Positions 1-12,494 of a DNA stretch of 64,000 nucleotides are shown one piece after another (within the stretch, counting starts at the first letter, position 1; the number at the start of each line of letters is the position of its first letter). A program made the translations under genes and the position numbers. The notes below the pieces were generated by a model, which was given only the letters and a program-made list of their open reading frames with translations, ran no database searches and had not been told where the DNA came from. The stretch spans positions 2,665,001 to 2,729,000 of the forward strand of contig BRXU01000015.1 in NCBI GenBank assembly GCA_030267565.1. Direction: 5' to 3'. This DNA comes from Pleodorina starrii (lineage: Eukaryota; Chlorophyta; Chlorophyceae; Chlamydomonadales; Volvocaceae).

Positions 1-141
1 GTCGGGCGGCAGCCGGAGGTGTTGGTGGGATTGGGGATGGAGGGCGCTGAGGGCGCCGCTGGTGCCGGTACAAGAGGTGGTGGGATGGCAGCCGCCGCGG
101 ACGCAAAAGTTGCGCCGCGTCGCAGCGCGGGGCGCGGGTGA
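1..141 (+). CDS. possible C-terminal end of a gene entering from the left (partial)
   Basis: Frame 1 is open from the first base to a TGA at 139-141 and encodes 46 Gly/Ala/Arg-rich residues, the composition often seen at the tail of algal proteins. No motif is recognisable and no splice acceptor or upstream context can be judged. It may equally be non-coding GC-rich DNA, so this is only a hint that a plus-strand gene ends here. Confidence 0.2.
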   Translation, partial: VGRQPEVLVGLGMEGAEGAAGAGTRGGGMAAAADAKVAPRRSAGRG

Positions 142-3100
142 AGGCTGGCCCTTAACAGTTTGGCATATGCCCAAGACCATATCACTGCGACGTAGTGCTA
201 GAATTACTCAACAGGAATTCAATCGTTTACTTAATCCTCGTATAATATGTTTGACAGATGTTTCTTCGCGCGCCTCTCGGGCGCCCTACGTATCCTCCCT
301 AACGATGCGCAGCCCTATTTACTCACTGAGAGCAATCTTTGTTGTTTTCAGTTTGCGTAAATTAATATATAAATGAATATTTGAAAGACGTCCAGGGCGC
401 GTCAAAGTAGGCCTGCGTCGGGGTAGATTGATTACGGACGCCATGACGGTATTATGCCGTACAAGGAAGTCAACTTTCACCGTGCGGGTTGTGCAGGCCA
501 CACCAAGCGCAGGGTACCACCATAGGCGCGTCGTGTATGAAACGCTTTCCTTCCGGCAACAAACCCACCACAAGAGGAGCTGGTCGTACTGTCATGTACG
601 AGGGCCACACGCCTTACGCCCAGAAAGGCCACTTCCATGCGAGGGACAAATGGAACCGTATGAAGCCACCATAATGAGAACAATGCATTGCAGCGGTTTG
701 TTGGTTAAGGGCTGTAATCTGCACGCCGCAGCCTCCCCTTGAGAGGCTGGGGGGGCCCAAACCCTAAGGACCCAAGCAGGCCGAAGTTCGAACGTGGCCG
801 TTGCAGACTGCGCCTGAGCCGCGGCAAATCCATCCAAGCAGGCGCCTCGCTGGTCGCTGCTTGCTAGTTTCCCAACACGTGCTACTACGATATCGCCACG
901 CACAACCCTGTCACGACGCACTGTGTAGGTACGCCACCCAAGGGTTCCTGACACTGCCCCTTCCCCCCCCCCCACCGCCATTCGTCTAGCGGTGCCATTC
1001 GTACGTTTGCAGCTGTTAAAAGATGATTCGAGTTGAAGGTTAAGGCTTGGACCTGCGTTATCAATGGAATGGAAGGACACGTGGGCGAACATGCGCCACC
1101 AAAACCCATCGGGCAACCACAGGGATGAGGGATCCCGCCAACTGGAAACTGCCCCCGCCCGTTCACACCCCATACGCCGTGGGAGACACAGGGTTCGGCG
1201 CGCATCACTGATCCAGCGTGCGAATCTGGTCCATCAAGTAAGGTCTCAACTCAGCACCCTAGCAGCTAGCCATTAGCTCACGCTCCCTACATGCTGGAGC
1301 CACCCACCGTTTCACCAGCACCCCTTTTGAAGCCTTACAGGAAGACCGGAGGATCTATCAACCTTAGCAATCATAGCTGGACTGTCGTACTGCTGCCAGA
1401 ACACGGTGACCCTGTCCAACGGCGCTCCGTCCTCTCGAGTAGGTCCGCTGCGCAGCAGTGTTTGCAGGCTCAGGACTGCCAACCACGCCCGACACGCGCT
1501 GTGTCAATCAGTTGTTGTTAGTCGTGACAACCCTCCAGTTCTGTTGGCCTCTACGCCTTGCTGCCTTCCTGAGAGGGAGTGCTTTGCTTGAGAGCGAAGG
1601 CGGGCTTAGCCGGGGCCTAAGGGCGCGTGTCCCTGATGTTAACATGCCGCAGGCACCGAGTCACCCGACTCCCCGCACGAGAGATGATCCGGTGACTCTC
1701 TTAGGGACCTTTCGGGTGGGTCCTTTCGGGTACAGCGGTTTGTTACAACTTATTACACAGTAGGCGGATGCCCCTAATGGATTGCTGCACCACGTACTGG
1801 CACTGTTCGCCTGGAGGGATCGTGCCAACAGGGGCAACGCATCCCCCCCGCTCCGCGCGGTGCTTCGCTATTCTGGACCTTTGTCGCACCCAACAGCCAC
1901 TTTGCCGCGTCCCGTCCCGTCCTCCTCTGTCCGCCGCGGCCACCAACACCTCTGCGCCACGACTGTGAACGATAGAATCAGATCAGATCAGCGACAGGCC
2001 ATCGAAGCGCTGAAACCAAACTCCGTGATGGTCAAAAACGTGTCAGTACTGCACCGTTCATCACACCGTACCGTATTCGCCTGCGTGCTACCCATGGAAT
2101 CCACACAAGCTCGTCATCACCTCGTTGAGCCCATCAGTGGGCCAGGAAAGCGCATTGCGCACAAAAGCCCAAGTCCAGGCCTCCTTCAAAGTCCAACCAC
2201 CGCCCAACCGAACCTCTTCAACCGAACCTCCCCGTGTCAACCGACTCTAAAGTACAACTCCCCAGTCCTGAAGCCATTCAAAAGCTACACATACTGATAC
2301 AGCGGCCAAGACTGAAACTAAATAAGCAAATAGTTTATTAGGAAAATGTTGCGTTTCGAGGTTTCTCCGTACTCATCCGTACTCAATTACCGCCCGATCA
2401 AACGCGACGGGATCCGCTGCCGCCGCCGCCACGGATTGGCGATGTGGCAAAAGCGGCAGGCACCGAGACCGTGACACGCGCCGGCAAACCGAACCCTGGA
2501 GGGAGCCTCCTCCGCCCCTCCCGGTCCCGCCTCGTCGCCGCATCGCCGGTAAATACTGACCCGCGGGACACTTCACGCCACGCTCGCGGCACCGGAGCCG
2601 CGACCCCGCTGGACACCGCGCTCCAACCCCGCCCACGGCCCCTCCTGCAGCCCCTCGAGGGGTAAGAAAAAAGATGCCGCAGCGAAGGGACGGAGACTCC
2701 CTCAAGGGTGCACACGCCACGCGTAAATGACCTTGAGCGTCTGCGCCACAACGACAGCAACCGGCCTCGAGCACCCGTGTCAAAATGGCTCCCAATGCTT
2801 CCCAATAGCAGCAACGGCAGCCGACAACCCAACCGCCGACGGTCATGCCGTCCGAGGGATTTCCGACGACATCCGCCCCTACAGCGTGCCGCAACTCGTC
2901 CAACTTGTAAAATTTTCTTTCAAAACACACCTTCGCTTGGTGCTTGTGCTTGCATTCTCATCCTTGATCTTCGGGCTGGCGTCTCCTCACAATAATGTCC
3001 CGCTTCTTGTGTCTCCTTCCCAATGGTCCAGCTTCATATATCTCCTCTCCAAAACGGACCTCCCCACTGCACAGCAGCGTCCAGCCTGCCATCCTGACCC

Positions 3101-3714
3101 GCAATCGAGGCGACATCCCTCCGAAGCATGCGCCTTCGCTCCCCCTCATGACACCTTTAAGGCCCTCCTCACCTTCACAATCTACAGCTCCGAGCAGCGG
3201 CACGGGCGGCAGCAGCAAGCCCCACCGTTGGCGTGGAAGGGCATGTACCGCCCACGGAACCGCTCTCCCTGGCTCCCTTCCGGGCGACACTCCATTCTGG
3301 TCAAACACCCGCGGCCCGCTCCCTCCACCGACAGGAGTGCAACCGACAGCGAACCAGCCGGAACCACACCGCGCCCCTGCTCCCTCCACCCCTCAACACT
3401 TACCCTGCGCCTTTGCCATCACCCTCATCGCTGGAGGACGCCCTTCCCTCCGGCAAACGGGCGAGATACGACAAACCCTTATCGACCCCGCTCATGCTCT
3501 ACCCGCCCCCCATGCTGGACGCCCTTCCCCCCAACCCGCCCCAGGCCCGTCCTTCCTCGCGCCCCAATCTCCCTTTTACCAAACGTGGAAGCCGGCCCCG
3601 AGCTCCACTTCCACGCAGTCCTGCACACGCAGTCCTCCTCCTCCGCGGTCTCGCCCCGCCCCATCCTTGTGTGTATGAGAGGGTGAGCAAGAGCCCCGCC
3701 CCGCCCCGGCTGCT
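142..3714. other. intergenic, no gene recognised
   Basis: Open frames here (for example on both strands of 2.4-3.7 kb) are Pro/Arg/Ser-rich, overlap one another in several frames and have no recognisable motif or coherent splice structure. The right part must hold the 3' untranslated region of the minus-strand DnaJ/ferredoxin gene. I found no obvious TGTAA polyadenylation signal on the minus strand close to that gene's stop. Confidence 0.5.
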
Positions 3715-6700
3715 CTACTCGTCCATGCTGGACGCCGAGCTGGTGGACGACAGCACCATTCGCTCCCTCCGCGACGCCGCCGCCACCTCCTGGTACCGCC
3801 GCCACGTGCGAGCCGCCCGCGCCGCCCGCGCCGCCAGGTCGGCCACGCCGCGGCTCTCCCGGTCGCCCGCCCCCGCCGCGGAGCCCTCCTGCTGCTGTTG
3901 CTGCTGCTGCTTCTGGCGGGCTTGGGTGGCGTCACGGTATAGTCTGAGGGGACCGGGGGGCAGCGCGTTGCGTCGGGGAGGGTGAGGGGTTCGAAAGATA
4001 GGGAGGGGCCGGCGGGGCGGTACAGAGGGCGGCGTGGCCAGCAGCCGGGGGCGGGACCATGACCGCTGCCAGCAGTGGAAAAAGGCGGTGAGAAAGGCGT
4101 ACACGGAGCTGGGGGGCGGGGAAGGCGGTGCTGGTGCTCCTGCAGCCAACCATGCGGTAGGGCGGGAACGGAGCCCGTGCCGCGGAGTACAAACCCTGCC
4201 GCAAGCCCTTCCGCGCCTTTCCCTAGACTTTAAGGCCGCGGGCATGCCCCCTGCATCCCTACCCCGCCCCGTTCATCACGCCGCCTCATTTTATCAACGC
4301 TGCGGTACCACCTTACGCTAACCCCCGCCGCCCTGCCCGCCCCCTCCCTCCCCGTTGGCACCCGCCCGCCCGCCCGCCCGCTCCCTCCCTCCCTCCCTCC
4401 CTCTCCCGCCCTGCCTGCTGCCGGTGGCGCCCCCAAAGTTGACGGCGTTGTTCCAAAAGGACCAGCCGGTGGTGGTGGACGCCGTCGCCGCCTGCACCCG
4501 CCGCCGGATGTCCGACTGGCGGCGCGTCCAGGCCAGGCTGGCCTCCTGCGCGGAGGGGGCCACATGACCACGACCACATGGCCGCACAAGACCGCACGGT
4601 CGATACAATAGCCGCAGGGCTGAAGTGTGTGGCCAGCCAGACACCGGGGTGCAGCCCCCGGATGGTGAGGGAAAGCCGAGATGATGAACGGCCGATTGAG
4701 GGGGTCAGAGGCATTCGGCGGAGATGCGGGGGGGCTGAGCCAACGCTGATGAGCTGGAAGGCTGGCAGGGGGGCTTGCCGCTGAGCGGCTGACCAGCGTT
4801 TTTGGGTTCCCAAGGCGCCCGAAGCGGGCCGCGTTCGGCAGCTGAGTCGCGGCGTGGTGAGCGTGTAGCTAGGACCCAATCATTCGAGACCATCCCACCG
4901 GGCAACTGCCATGATCACAGTTTCGCCCCTCGCCCTACGCCGCCCCTCGCGCTACCGCCGTCTCCTTCTCTCCGCCACGGCTTCTTCTCTACCATCCCCC
5001 GGGTCCGGGTCCGGGTCGCACCGTGAAGACGTCCTTGTTGGCCCCCGCGCCGCCCATCATGGTCCACACCGGCAGCCGCTCCATGCGCGCCATGGCCGTC
5101 TCCAGCAGCGACAGCTGAGGGCCGGACACCTGCGGCCCGCCGCAATGGGTGGCGAAGCGACAGGGGCCCGAGGCAGCGGCGTGAGGCGGCGGACAGCCCG
5201 GTTCCAGCGGACCAGGCTCCTCTCCCTCTCCCCCTGTTTTCCTCCTCCCCTTTCCAAGGCGCGCTCCGTCTCGCACTCGCATTGCCCGACCTCGGCCTCA
5301 CCCCGAACCCCCTGAGCCGCCCCTTCTCCTGAGCCAACTGCCCCTGCTTTACGCCTTACACCTTCCGCCGTCACCCGTCCCCAGTCGGCCAGCCCGCCCG
5401 CCCGCCATCCAGCCCAGCCGGCTCACCCAGTGGATGCACGACACGGGGCACGTGTCAATCGCCTCCTGCGGTGGTGCGGGCACAGCGGGGCAGGGCCCAC
5501 GGGTAAGGCGGCTGCTCCAGTAACTCTGGGCCGCGCTGCGGCGGCCAAAGGCCCACTCGAGTCATGGGTTTCGGGAAGGCCCGCCTTCAGCGCCCGCCTT
5601 CAAGGAGCATGACGTCTGCACCTGCTAACAGCAGGGAGCCGGCGGCTAGGACACAACCGGCTTGGGGGCGCCTGTGCCCGCCTGTGACCTACGTGCACGT
5701 CCCGCGCAGCTCTCGGGCTGGCCAGCGCCTCGCCGCCTGGGGGTGCCACCGGCCTAGGCCCCGGCTTACCGTACGCTCTGTCCAAGGCGGGCCAGCCATT
5801 ACGGCACCTGCCCCCTTGCCCGCAACCTACGCATCCGCTTTATTCGGGGCCGCCGCGGTGGCGAACCCACCGCAAAGACAATCGCACCCCCCCACCCCGA
5901 ACCCCAGCCTGACAGCGCGCCAGCGCGGACTGTATTACTGAAACCCAACCCCACCTGCAGCTTGGCCTCCGAGTTACACCCTAATAAGCCCCCTGCCATT
6001 CAAAACCCAAACACTCCCACCTGCAGCTTGGCCTCCGAGTCGACGTCCTGCTGCATGGCCCGCGCGCGGCCGTACTCCTCCTCCATGCCAAAGGTCTTGG
6101 GACACACGTGGTTGCAGTTGCGGCAGCCGATGCAGGAGAACTCGTCCACGAATACCTGGGGTTGGGACGAATACGTGGGGACACACGGGGCAGCGGGGGT
6201 GACGGGGCGTGGCGGGGTCCGAGGGTTCGACGTCCCGAGATGGGTGGGCAGGGACCGGTGGACTGCGTGCCGCGTGGCCCACGGCCGCCGCCGGGCACAG
6301 CGGGGGCTTCATTCACTTCAGCTAGAGCTGAACGGGATTGGACCGAAAGGCGGGAGAACCGCCACGGCCCCGCTTGGCCTCCGCCCGCTCGTGTAGACAT
6401 GCATCGATGCCCCCCCCCGGTACTGCGCTGGGTGTGGAGCTGCGGACACGTGGCACGGTCTGGGTGGCCTGCGGTTCAAACCGTGCGACAGGCACCCGCT
6501 CCGACGCATCTGTCCGGGCCCCCGCCCCGGGGCGGGATAGCCGTGAATGGTTCTGCCTGAGTTGTTCACATACGGTTTGCGTTGATTCTTCGCCAAAGTA
6601 CGGGCTCGAGACCTCAGTCGGAAGGCCCGCAATCACGCCCTGTACTGCGCAGCTCTATGGAGCTCCGGCATCGCCGGGCCGCTACTCAGTTTAGGCATGT

Positions 6701-8163
6701 ATCCGCCAAAGCTCTATTTTTATAAATATCAATTGACATTTGGTGGACGCAGGGGATTGTCCAGGGTCTCTTACTCGGTCTCGCGGGTAGCGGTCGTCCA
6801 GGAAGGGGTTCACGCTCTCAGCGGAGAAGCCGGCAAGCTCGTCGTACAGCGCACGGCGCGTGGGGTCCGTCAGGGTCTGAGGAGCGCGGGCGGGGGGAAG
6901 GAGGAGGGAAGAGGAGGGCCCAACATGTCAGCCGGTGCCGGCGCCGGTGCGGGGGCGGGGGGAAAGCCGAGCGCTGCGCACTCGCCTCGCTGTGGAAGAG
7001 GGGGACGACGCCAACTCAGGCCGCCGCTGCATTGGATGTTCACCCGTGGCTATAACGCCTTGGAGGGGCTTCGAGACGAGAGTGGGTTTGGGTTTGGGAA
7101 CGGGTGGGTGTGACAGGTAGGTAAGGCCAGGCATGGTGCGGTGGTCAGGTCCCTTGCATGCGGGTGAGGACCTTAGTACCCGCTCTCCGTGAGTTGGGGG
7201 GGGACCTTAGTACCCGCTCTCCGTGAGTTGGGGGGGGACCTTAGTACCCGCTCTCCGTGAGTTGGGGGGGGACCTTAGTACCCGCTCTCCGTGAGTTGGG
7301 GGGGGACCTTAGTACCCGCTCTCCGTGAGTTGGGGGGGGGGGGGCGACAGTCATGCGGGAGCCGGACGGGCCGGGCGGCCAGGCAGCGGAGCGCTGCATC
7401 GTGCCGCTAGGCGCGGCCAGGCAGCCAGGCGTTGCAGCGCTGCTGCACGACACATAACGCTCAAGCGTGGCTGTGCAATTCAGCGTGACAAACGCTGGAT
7501 GCGCGCTCTTGGGCGGGGAGACCGCAAGAAGGGGGTTTTGGGCGGGGGTGGGGACGCGGGAACGTGTCTGTGGGCGAGCAGGCGTCAGCCGCCGGCGGGG
7601 TCGCACCTCGTAGACTTCGTTTAGCAGCACGCAGAAGTCGTTTGCTTCGATGTCGGCGGACCGGTCCGGATGGCACGTTCGCATCATGCTGTAGTAGGCG
7701 CGTTTGATCTCCTTGGCGTCTGCCAGGGGGCTCTGCCAGAAGGGTGGGGGAATGAAGGGGGCCGGGGCTGGAGTGGTTTGGTTGCGTCATTGGTGCGTCA
7801 CGGCAGCGCGCGCGTGCGCGCTCGCGCGAGAGCGCGAAGGGCGAGTTCCGCGCGCGACGCAAAGAAATCATGCAATGCGAGAAAGGCCGTCAGTTAAGGC
7901 ACGCTCACCACGCCAAGAAGCGCGTAGAAGTCCTCTTCAACAGCCTCCTCCAAGTCAACTTGCCACTGGGTTGCCGTCGCGTGCAGTTCCATTCTATGTG
8001 TGCGGTGCATCCCAAGAGACTGATAGGCATAGCCATGAGCTGGGCGCCTTGACAACTGGGCAAGCCAGCAGCTTCGAATGGAAGGTCCACAGTCTCCCGA
8101 AAGCTTGCGGCCGTTTCGATGTGCTCCTACAGAGCTGTTTCGACCAAGGAGAGCGTGCTGCAT
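3715..8163 (-). CDS. chloroplast-type J-domain protein with bacterial-type ferredoxin domain (CDJ3/4/5-like)
   Basis: Spliced model of about 369 residues. Exons: 7909-8163, 7607-7732, 6775-6876, 6021-6155, 5427-5465, 5022-5114, 4415-4545, 3715-3943. The first 70 residues are rich in Arg, Ser and His like a plastid transit peptide. The J domain starts at DFYALLGV (residues 78-85), has its HPD motif at 106-108 and ends with DPTRRALYDEL. It is followed by a ferredoxin module: CIGCRNCNHVCP (Cys 169, 172, 175, 179) and then CPVSC (Cys 212, 216), so at least one [4Fe-4S] cluster can be ligated. The tail is Gln/Arg/Ala-rich and ends in TAG. Chlamydomonas CDJ3-5 have this J plus ferredoxin architecture and are thought to link chloroplast HSP70 to redox or iron-sulfur state; the assignment to that group is by architecture. 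All junctions keep frame. The intron between exons 7 and 8 seems to use a GC donor. The gene is divergent from the 9107 gene. Confidence 0.85.
5952..6040. repeat. 23-bp direct repeat duplicating an exon edge
   Basis: The stretch CACCTGCAGCTTGGCCTCCG and the next three bases occur at 5952-5974 and again at 6018-6040, 66 bp apart. The right copy is the 3' end of exon 4 of the DnaJ/ferredoxin gene with its splice donor (minus strand); the left copy lies inside the following intron and carries the same potential donor. Confidence 0.8.
7167..7345. repeat. tandem repeat, about five units of 34-35 bp
   Basis: The unit begins GACCTTAGTACCCGCTCTCC and ends in a run of G. Units are nearly identical and differ mainly in G-run length. 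The array lies in intron 2 of the DnaJ/ferredoxin gene. There are no spacers between units, so it is a minisatellite and not a CRISPR array. Confidence 0.95.
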
Positions 8164-9106
8164 GTCGTTATGGGCCCAAATTTCGTAGGAGGACTAACGT
8201 GGAGGAGAAAGTAGGTTTTCCGGCCAAACGTGGGCTGCAACACAATCCAGTTCTTTTTGGAACACCTTATTAACTGTACAACGCGCTTATAATCGTGTAA
8301 AAGAAAAAGCACTCCGTCGGCTGTTGGACTGATGATGTGCCGTGCACACGCGGGAGACGGCGGGAGTGAGCCCAGCGGCATTAAGACGCACGCCTTTACT
8401 GCAAGACCATGGTCATACAAATCGTTGAGATCTCAACCTCGGCCTCGGCTTTCTCAGGTTCAATGCAAGGGTTCAGCCCGGCTGCAAGCTGAAGCGGTCT
8501 GAGATTACAACCGCAACTACTAGCATTCCTAAGAGACTGTCGAATTCTTGCACCTACACGCCGGCATTGTCGAGGATAGGGTGACAAAGGGAGACACGGT
8601 GACCGACTGGCCGTGCTGCGATTTGCCGTAACTTTGACCGCAGCACGCGGAGCTCATCTCATAGCTCGGCACGGCCAGCTCGGTTATCACAATAATTTAC
8701 TGGGATGGAGCTTGCGACATGAATACTCGAGAAATTTTACACTCCGGATTATCCATGCACTTCGAACAAATCACCTGGTCCGAAGCTTGACTTCGCCTCG
8801 GGACTGTTATACACAACAGAAATAAGAAACGGATCTTGACACAAATTCCGACGTGTTCACACTCCCTGCACAACGAAGCTGTTGACACGGGCCTGCGGAG
8901 AGGTGGCAGGTGGGCATCAGAGAAGGGCTCTGGTGGGCATCAACGGGCCCGCATGGCCCGAACAGCTGCGCTGGCGACTGCGAATGACTTCTTCCTATAG
9001 TTTTCAATCCAGTGACGCCATGCTGTCATAATATCATCACCAACCTGGATTGTTTGCACTGGGTGGCAGGCGAACGACACCATCACCGACTGAACGTTTC
9101 GCTGAC
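8164..9106. promoter_or_regulatory. shared intergenic region between two divergent genes
   Basis: This 0.94 kb stretch separates the start codon of the minus-strand DnaJ/ferredoxin gene from that of the plus-strand 951-residue gene, so it should hold both promoters and 5' leaders. I see no TATA box or other element that I could assign with confidence. Confidence 0.45.
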
Positions 9107-12100
9107 ATGCCCAAGGCTCTTCGTCGCCCGAACGGCTTCTGGGATGTCTTCAACAGCTGGTGGAGAAGCTTTAAGGAGATGAACAAGAAGGCTCCCTCGA
9201 TAGCTGATGTGATGGGGTAGGTTGACTTCAGCCACGAGAAGTAGTGTTGGTGTACCGTATGTTGTTGGCTTTGGGCGCAGAGAGCACAGTGTTCCGGAAG
9301 GCAGGATTGCCATCGGCATCTCACGGAGCTGCAAGCCACGGCAATATGTCCTGCGGAGGGCTCTTCAGGCACCATGATATCCCGCACCTTGTCCACACAC
9401 TTAGGCTGCCGTTGGAGCCGCCGAGGGCCACGGGTGAATGGTCATGAAACTTCAATTGTAAATGCGGGTTTCTTGGCTCCTTTGTACTGGAGGTCTAGGG
9501 CACGCGTGGGTACAAGCCGGTACGGCAAAGGAAAACACGTACCATACGCCATGCCGCTCCACAACCAACTTTCCTTACTCTTCCTCCTGCGGTTCTACAG
9601 GTGGTACGAGGACAACAGCGAGGTTATATGGTCAGCCGCCGACCGCCCGAGCCTAGAGGACGCTATTTTGCACGCCAAAGGCATGCGCTCGAAGCAAGAG
9701 ACCCGGGAATACTTTAAGGCGTACCGTCAGGCAAAGCGCGGTTGTCAGGAAGGTAAATAGCATGTCGACAGGCTTTCGCCAAGCCAGGGCTGTTTCCGGG
9801 ATTACGCCTGCCCCATGCTGGTAGCTCGGTGGGTGTATGCTAAGGTTGCTAACCCACTCATCAGCCTGCTCGGTATGATGTCTGATGTGCCTGGGAACAG
9901 TAATGCCTTACCATGACATTCTTCATATGGTGGAGACGAGCAAGAGCAAAATGCGCAAAGTTTCCCCGTTGATCGCTTTGCCGTTGGCCTCGACAGGTGC
10001 ACAGGACCCAGACATGGACTGCCACGGCACGCGTCCAACCGGGCAGGACGCCACTGGCACTGGCAGCCCTGGAGGAGCTGAAGCTGAGCGCCCAAGGCCG
10101 ACGAACAAGCACGCCCGAGCTAAGAGTTCCAGCCCGCAGAAGGACGCGGCGGGCAAAAAGCGTGGCAAGACGGACGGCTACAGCGACAGCCACGACGATG
10201 CCAACACGGATGCTCGCGGCGACGGGACGAGCTGCAACGACGGTGTTTCCAAGGATTTGCACGTTCCCCCGCTAATAACAGCTGCTCAGGGGGAGGCGGA
10301 AGCCGCGCCAAAGCCCGCGCCACAAGGCTCTGCCACCGCTGCCGACCCATGCGGCGCGAGCGATCGGGCGCACGCACCTCGCCAACAACCCCAACGCGCC
10401 GCCCGCAGCGCTGCGCTGGCCGCCCTGACCGGCACAGCAGCGGCAGGCCAAGGAAAGCCAGCGGCGGTGACCAGCGGCAAGTGCCTCGCTCGGGAGGCCG
10501 TCCACAGCTTGGACGGCTGCCTGCTCAGGGGCGCCGCTCAGGCACAGTTGGACCCGGCCGCAAGCGGAGGTTCTGCTGCTTCAGCTCCTCAAGCGCCGGC
10601 GGCGGCGTCATCGCTTCCCATCGCGTCCGATGGAGGAGGGACCGGCAAGACGCTGCCGCCTGCAGCAACGTGCCAGCAAACGGCGCCCCAGTCGCCTTGC
10701 CGCCCTGAGTCTGCAGTGTTGGCTGCGACGGGGGCTGGCGAACCGTCGCCGTTAGGCGCCCTGGACTTGAACCTCGGCGTATGCCGTAGGCGCAGCAACA
10801 ACAACGCCGGCCCGACCATAAGTGGAGCCAGTGGCACTGAGAATGTGCCAGTCAACATTCACCGGCGGGAGGTCAGCGTCGGTAGCGGCAGCCACCGGCA
10901 TGGCGGCGGCCCGGGCGAGCAACACCAGCTCATTGGCAACGTCTTGGGGTTGAGGATGCCGACACAGCAGCACGGTGGGTCAACGCACGTACAACCCGAC
11001 TGCGTGAAGCCGCACAATCCTCGGCCGCCTCTCTACCCGCGAGTAGTTCAGCAGCAGGAGGAGCGCGACGCTGCGGTGCTGCAGTTGCAGAGTGCGACAA
11101 CCACGGCGCAAGTCAGCGCCAACGGGGTCTACTTGCTGAGCGCTGGAGCAGCGGCCGCATTGCCGGGGACAGAAGCTGTGGCGCGGGACGAGGGATCAGC
11201 GGCGCAACACCAACCGCGCGCGGTGCTGGGGATGGCGCCGGCGAATCGAGCGGAACAGTCACTGAAACCGGCGCCGTCCGGATCGGAACAGAGGGCGTCG
11301 CAGGTCTTTCGGGACATCTGCTCCATACCGATGGAGCTGCTGTTGGCGCAGCAGGGCTCAAGCAGCCAAGGAAGCGCCTATAGCCTGGGCGCCTCATCCA
11401 GCTGCCCGACCGGACAGACGCTGATCAGCGCCGGCATTACGAACCGGAGCGCGAGCATGGGCAGCTCCGCGGGCAGCTGCAGCGCACACAGCGACGCCCA
11501 CGGCGTCAGGCGCAGCTCTGTGGGGACCAGCAGCAACAGCGGCAGCCGGCCGGTGGCCTCGTGGGGACTGATGCCCGGTGGCGGGTTCGACCCCATTGCA
11601 AAACAGGCAGCGGCTTACGGGGGCTATGGCCCGTCTTCCGGGTATCCGCCTTACGGCGCCAACCTGTATGGGATGTACGGCACGGACTGGTACGGCATCG
11701 GCGCCCCAGGATGCCCCGCCTACTACCAGTACAGCGCCATGCCCGCGCCAGAGCAACCGTCGGGGCCCTGGAACATGCCGTATTACTACGCGACGCCGCT
11801 TGGTCCGCCCGCAGTGGCACATGACTTCCTTGGCGCCGCATTACCGCATCAGCCGTCGGGCCAAGCAGGGTGGCAGCAGTACGCCCAGGGCCAGTACGGC
11901 ACCCATGGATGCCAGTTGGCCGCCATGGGCGATGGCCCAATCAGGTCCTCGGCTGCGCTTGCCGGAGTGCGCGTCCCAGCGGCGCCTGCATCAACGTCCA
12001 CCGCAGCCGTGTCCTCGCGCGCGCCCGCGCCTGCACCGCAACAACAACAACGCGCCCCAGCGCAAGCCCCCGTCATCACCTTCCCCAACGCCTACTGCCG

Positions 12101-12494
12101 CCTGCCGCACCGCGAATACGAGGCTTTCCAGGATGAGCAGATGGACAGCGACTACGAGGCGTTCCTGTCCCAACTCTCCGGCGGAGAGACCCTAGCCATG
12201 ACTCCGGAGCCGGACATTTACCCGGATCTGGAACGGGAGTTGTTCGCGGATGCTCCCAACGCGCCGGAGCCATCCCAGTGGTCGGTGGGAGGGAAGCAGG
12301 CTGTAGCGACGAACACCGCGTGGTCGCCAAGCGGCGGCATGGATGATTGCAACGCCAGCGACGCCGACGTCAAGGCCGCCTGGGCGAAGATTTTGGCGGA
12401 GGACGGGGCGCAGGAGGATATCCATTTAGCGGCTGAGTTTGATCAGTACCTGATGCGCGACTGGTCAGTATCCGTGCCGCAGCCGCAGCGGTGA
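9107..12494 (+). CDS. 951-residue protein of unknown family; Trp-rich N-terminal module and YG-rich, acidic C-terminal regions
   Basis: Three exons, 9107-9216, 9601-9752 and 9901-12494, join in frame with GT-AG introns and end in TGA. Residues 8-85 form a compact Trp/Tyr/Arg-rich module (FWDVFNSWWRSFKEMNK, WYEDNSEVIWSAAD, ETREYFKAYRQAK), apparently all-helical and somewhat like Myb/SANT or trihelix DNA-binding folds, though I cannot place it in a family. The rest is low complexity: Ala/Gly/Ser-rich stretches, a basic segment near 160, an LDLNL sequence near residue 375 that resembles plant EAR repression motifs, a Tyr/Gly/Pro-rich prion-like stretch at about 655-725, and acidic segments from about 827 (YEAFQDEQMDSDYEAFL). 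A transcriptional regulator would fit this layout, but that is inference. The 869-residue open frame starting at 9885 is exon 3 with an intronic ATG; the spliced start adds the only ordered domain. Confidence 0.7.

Noticed and set aside
2398..3985. Several overlapping Arg/Pro-rich frames up to 319 codons
   Set aside because: Mutually overlapping in both strands, no motifs, and partly antisense to the last DnaJ/ferredoxin exon.
7167..7345. CRISPR-like repeat array
   Set aside because: Units abut directly without unique spacers, in an intron of a nuclear eukaryotic gene.
9885..12494. 869-residue frame as a complete intronless gene
   Set aside because: Its first five codons lie in an intron; joining 9107-9216 and 9601-9752 gives a better N-terminus with correct phases.
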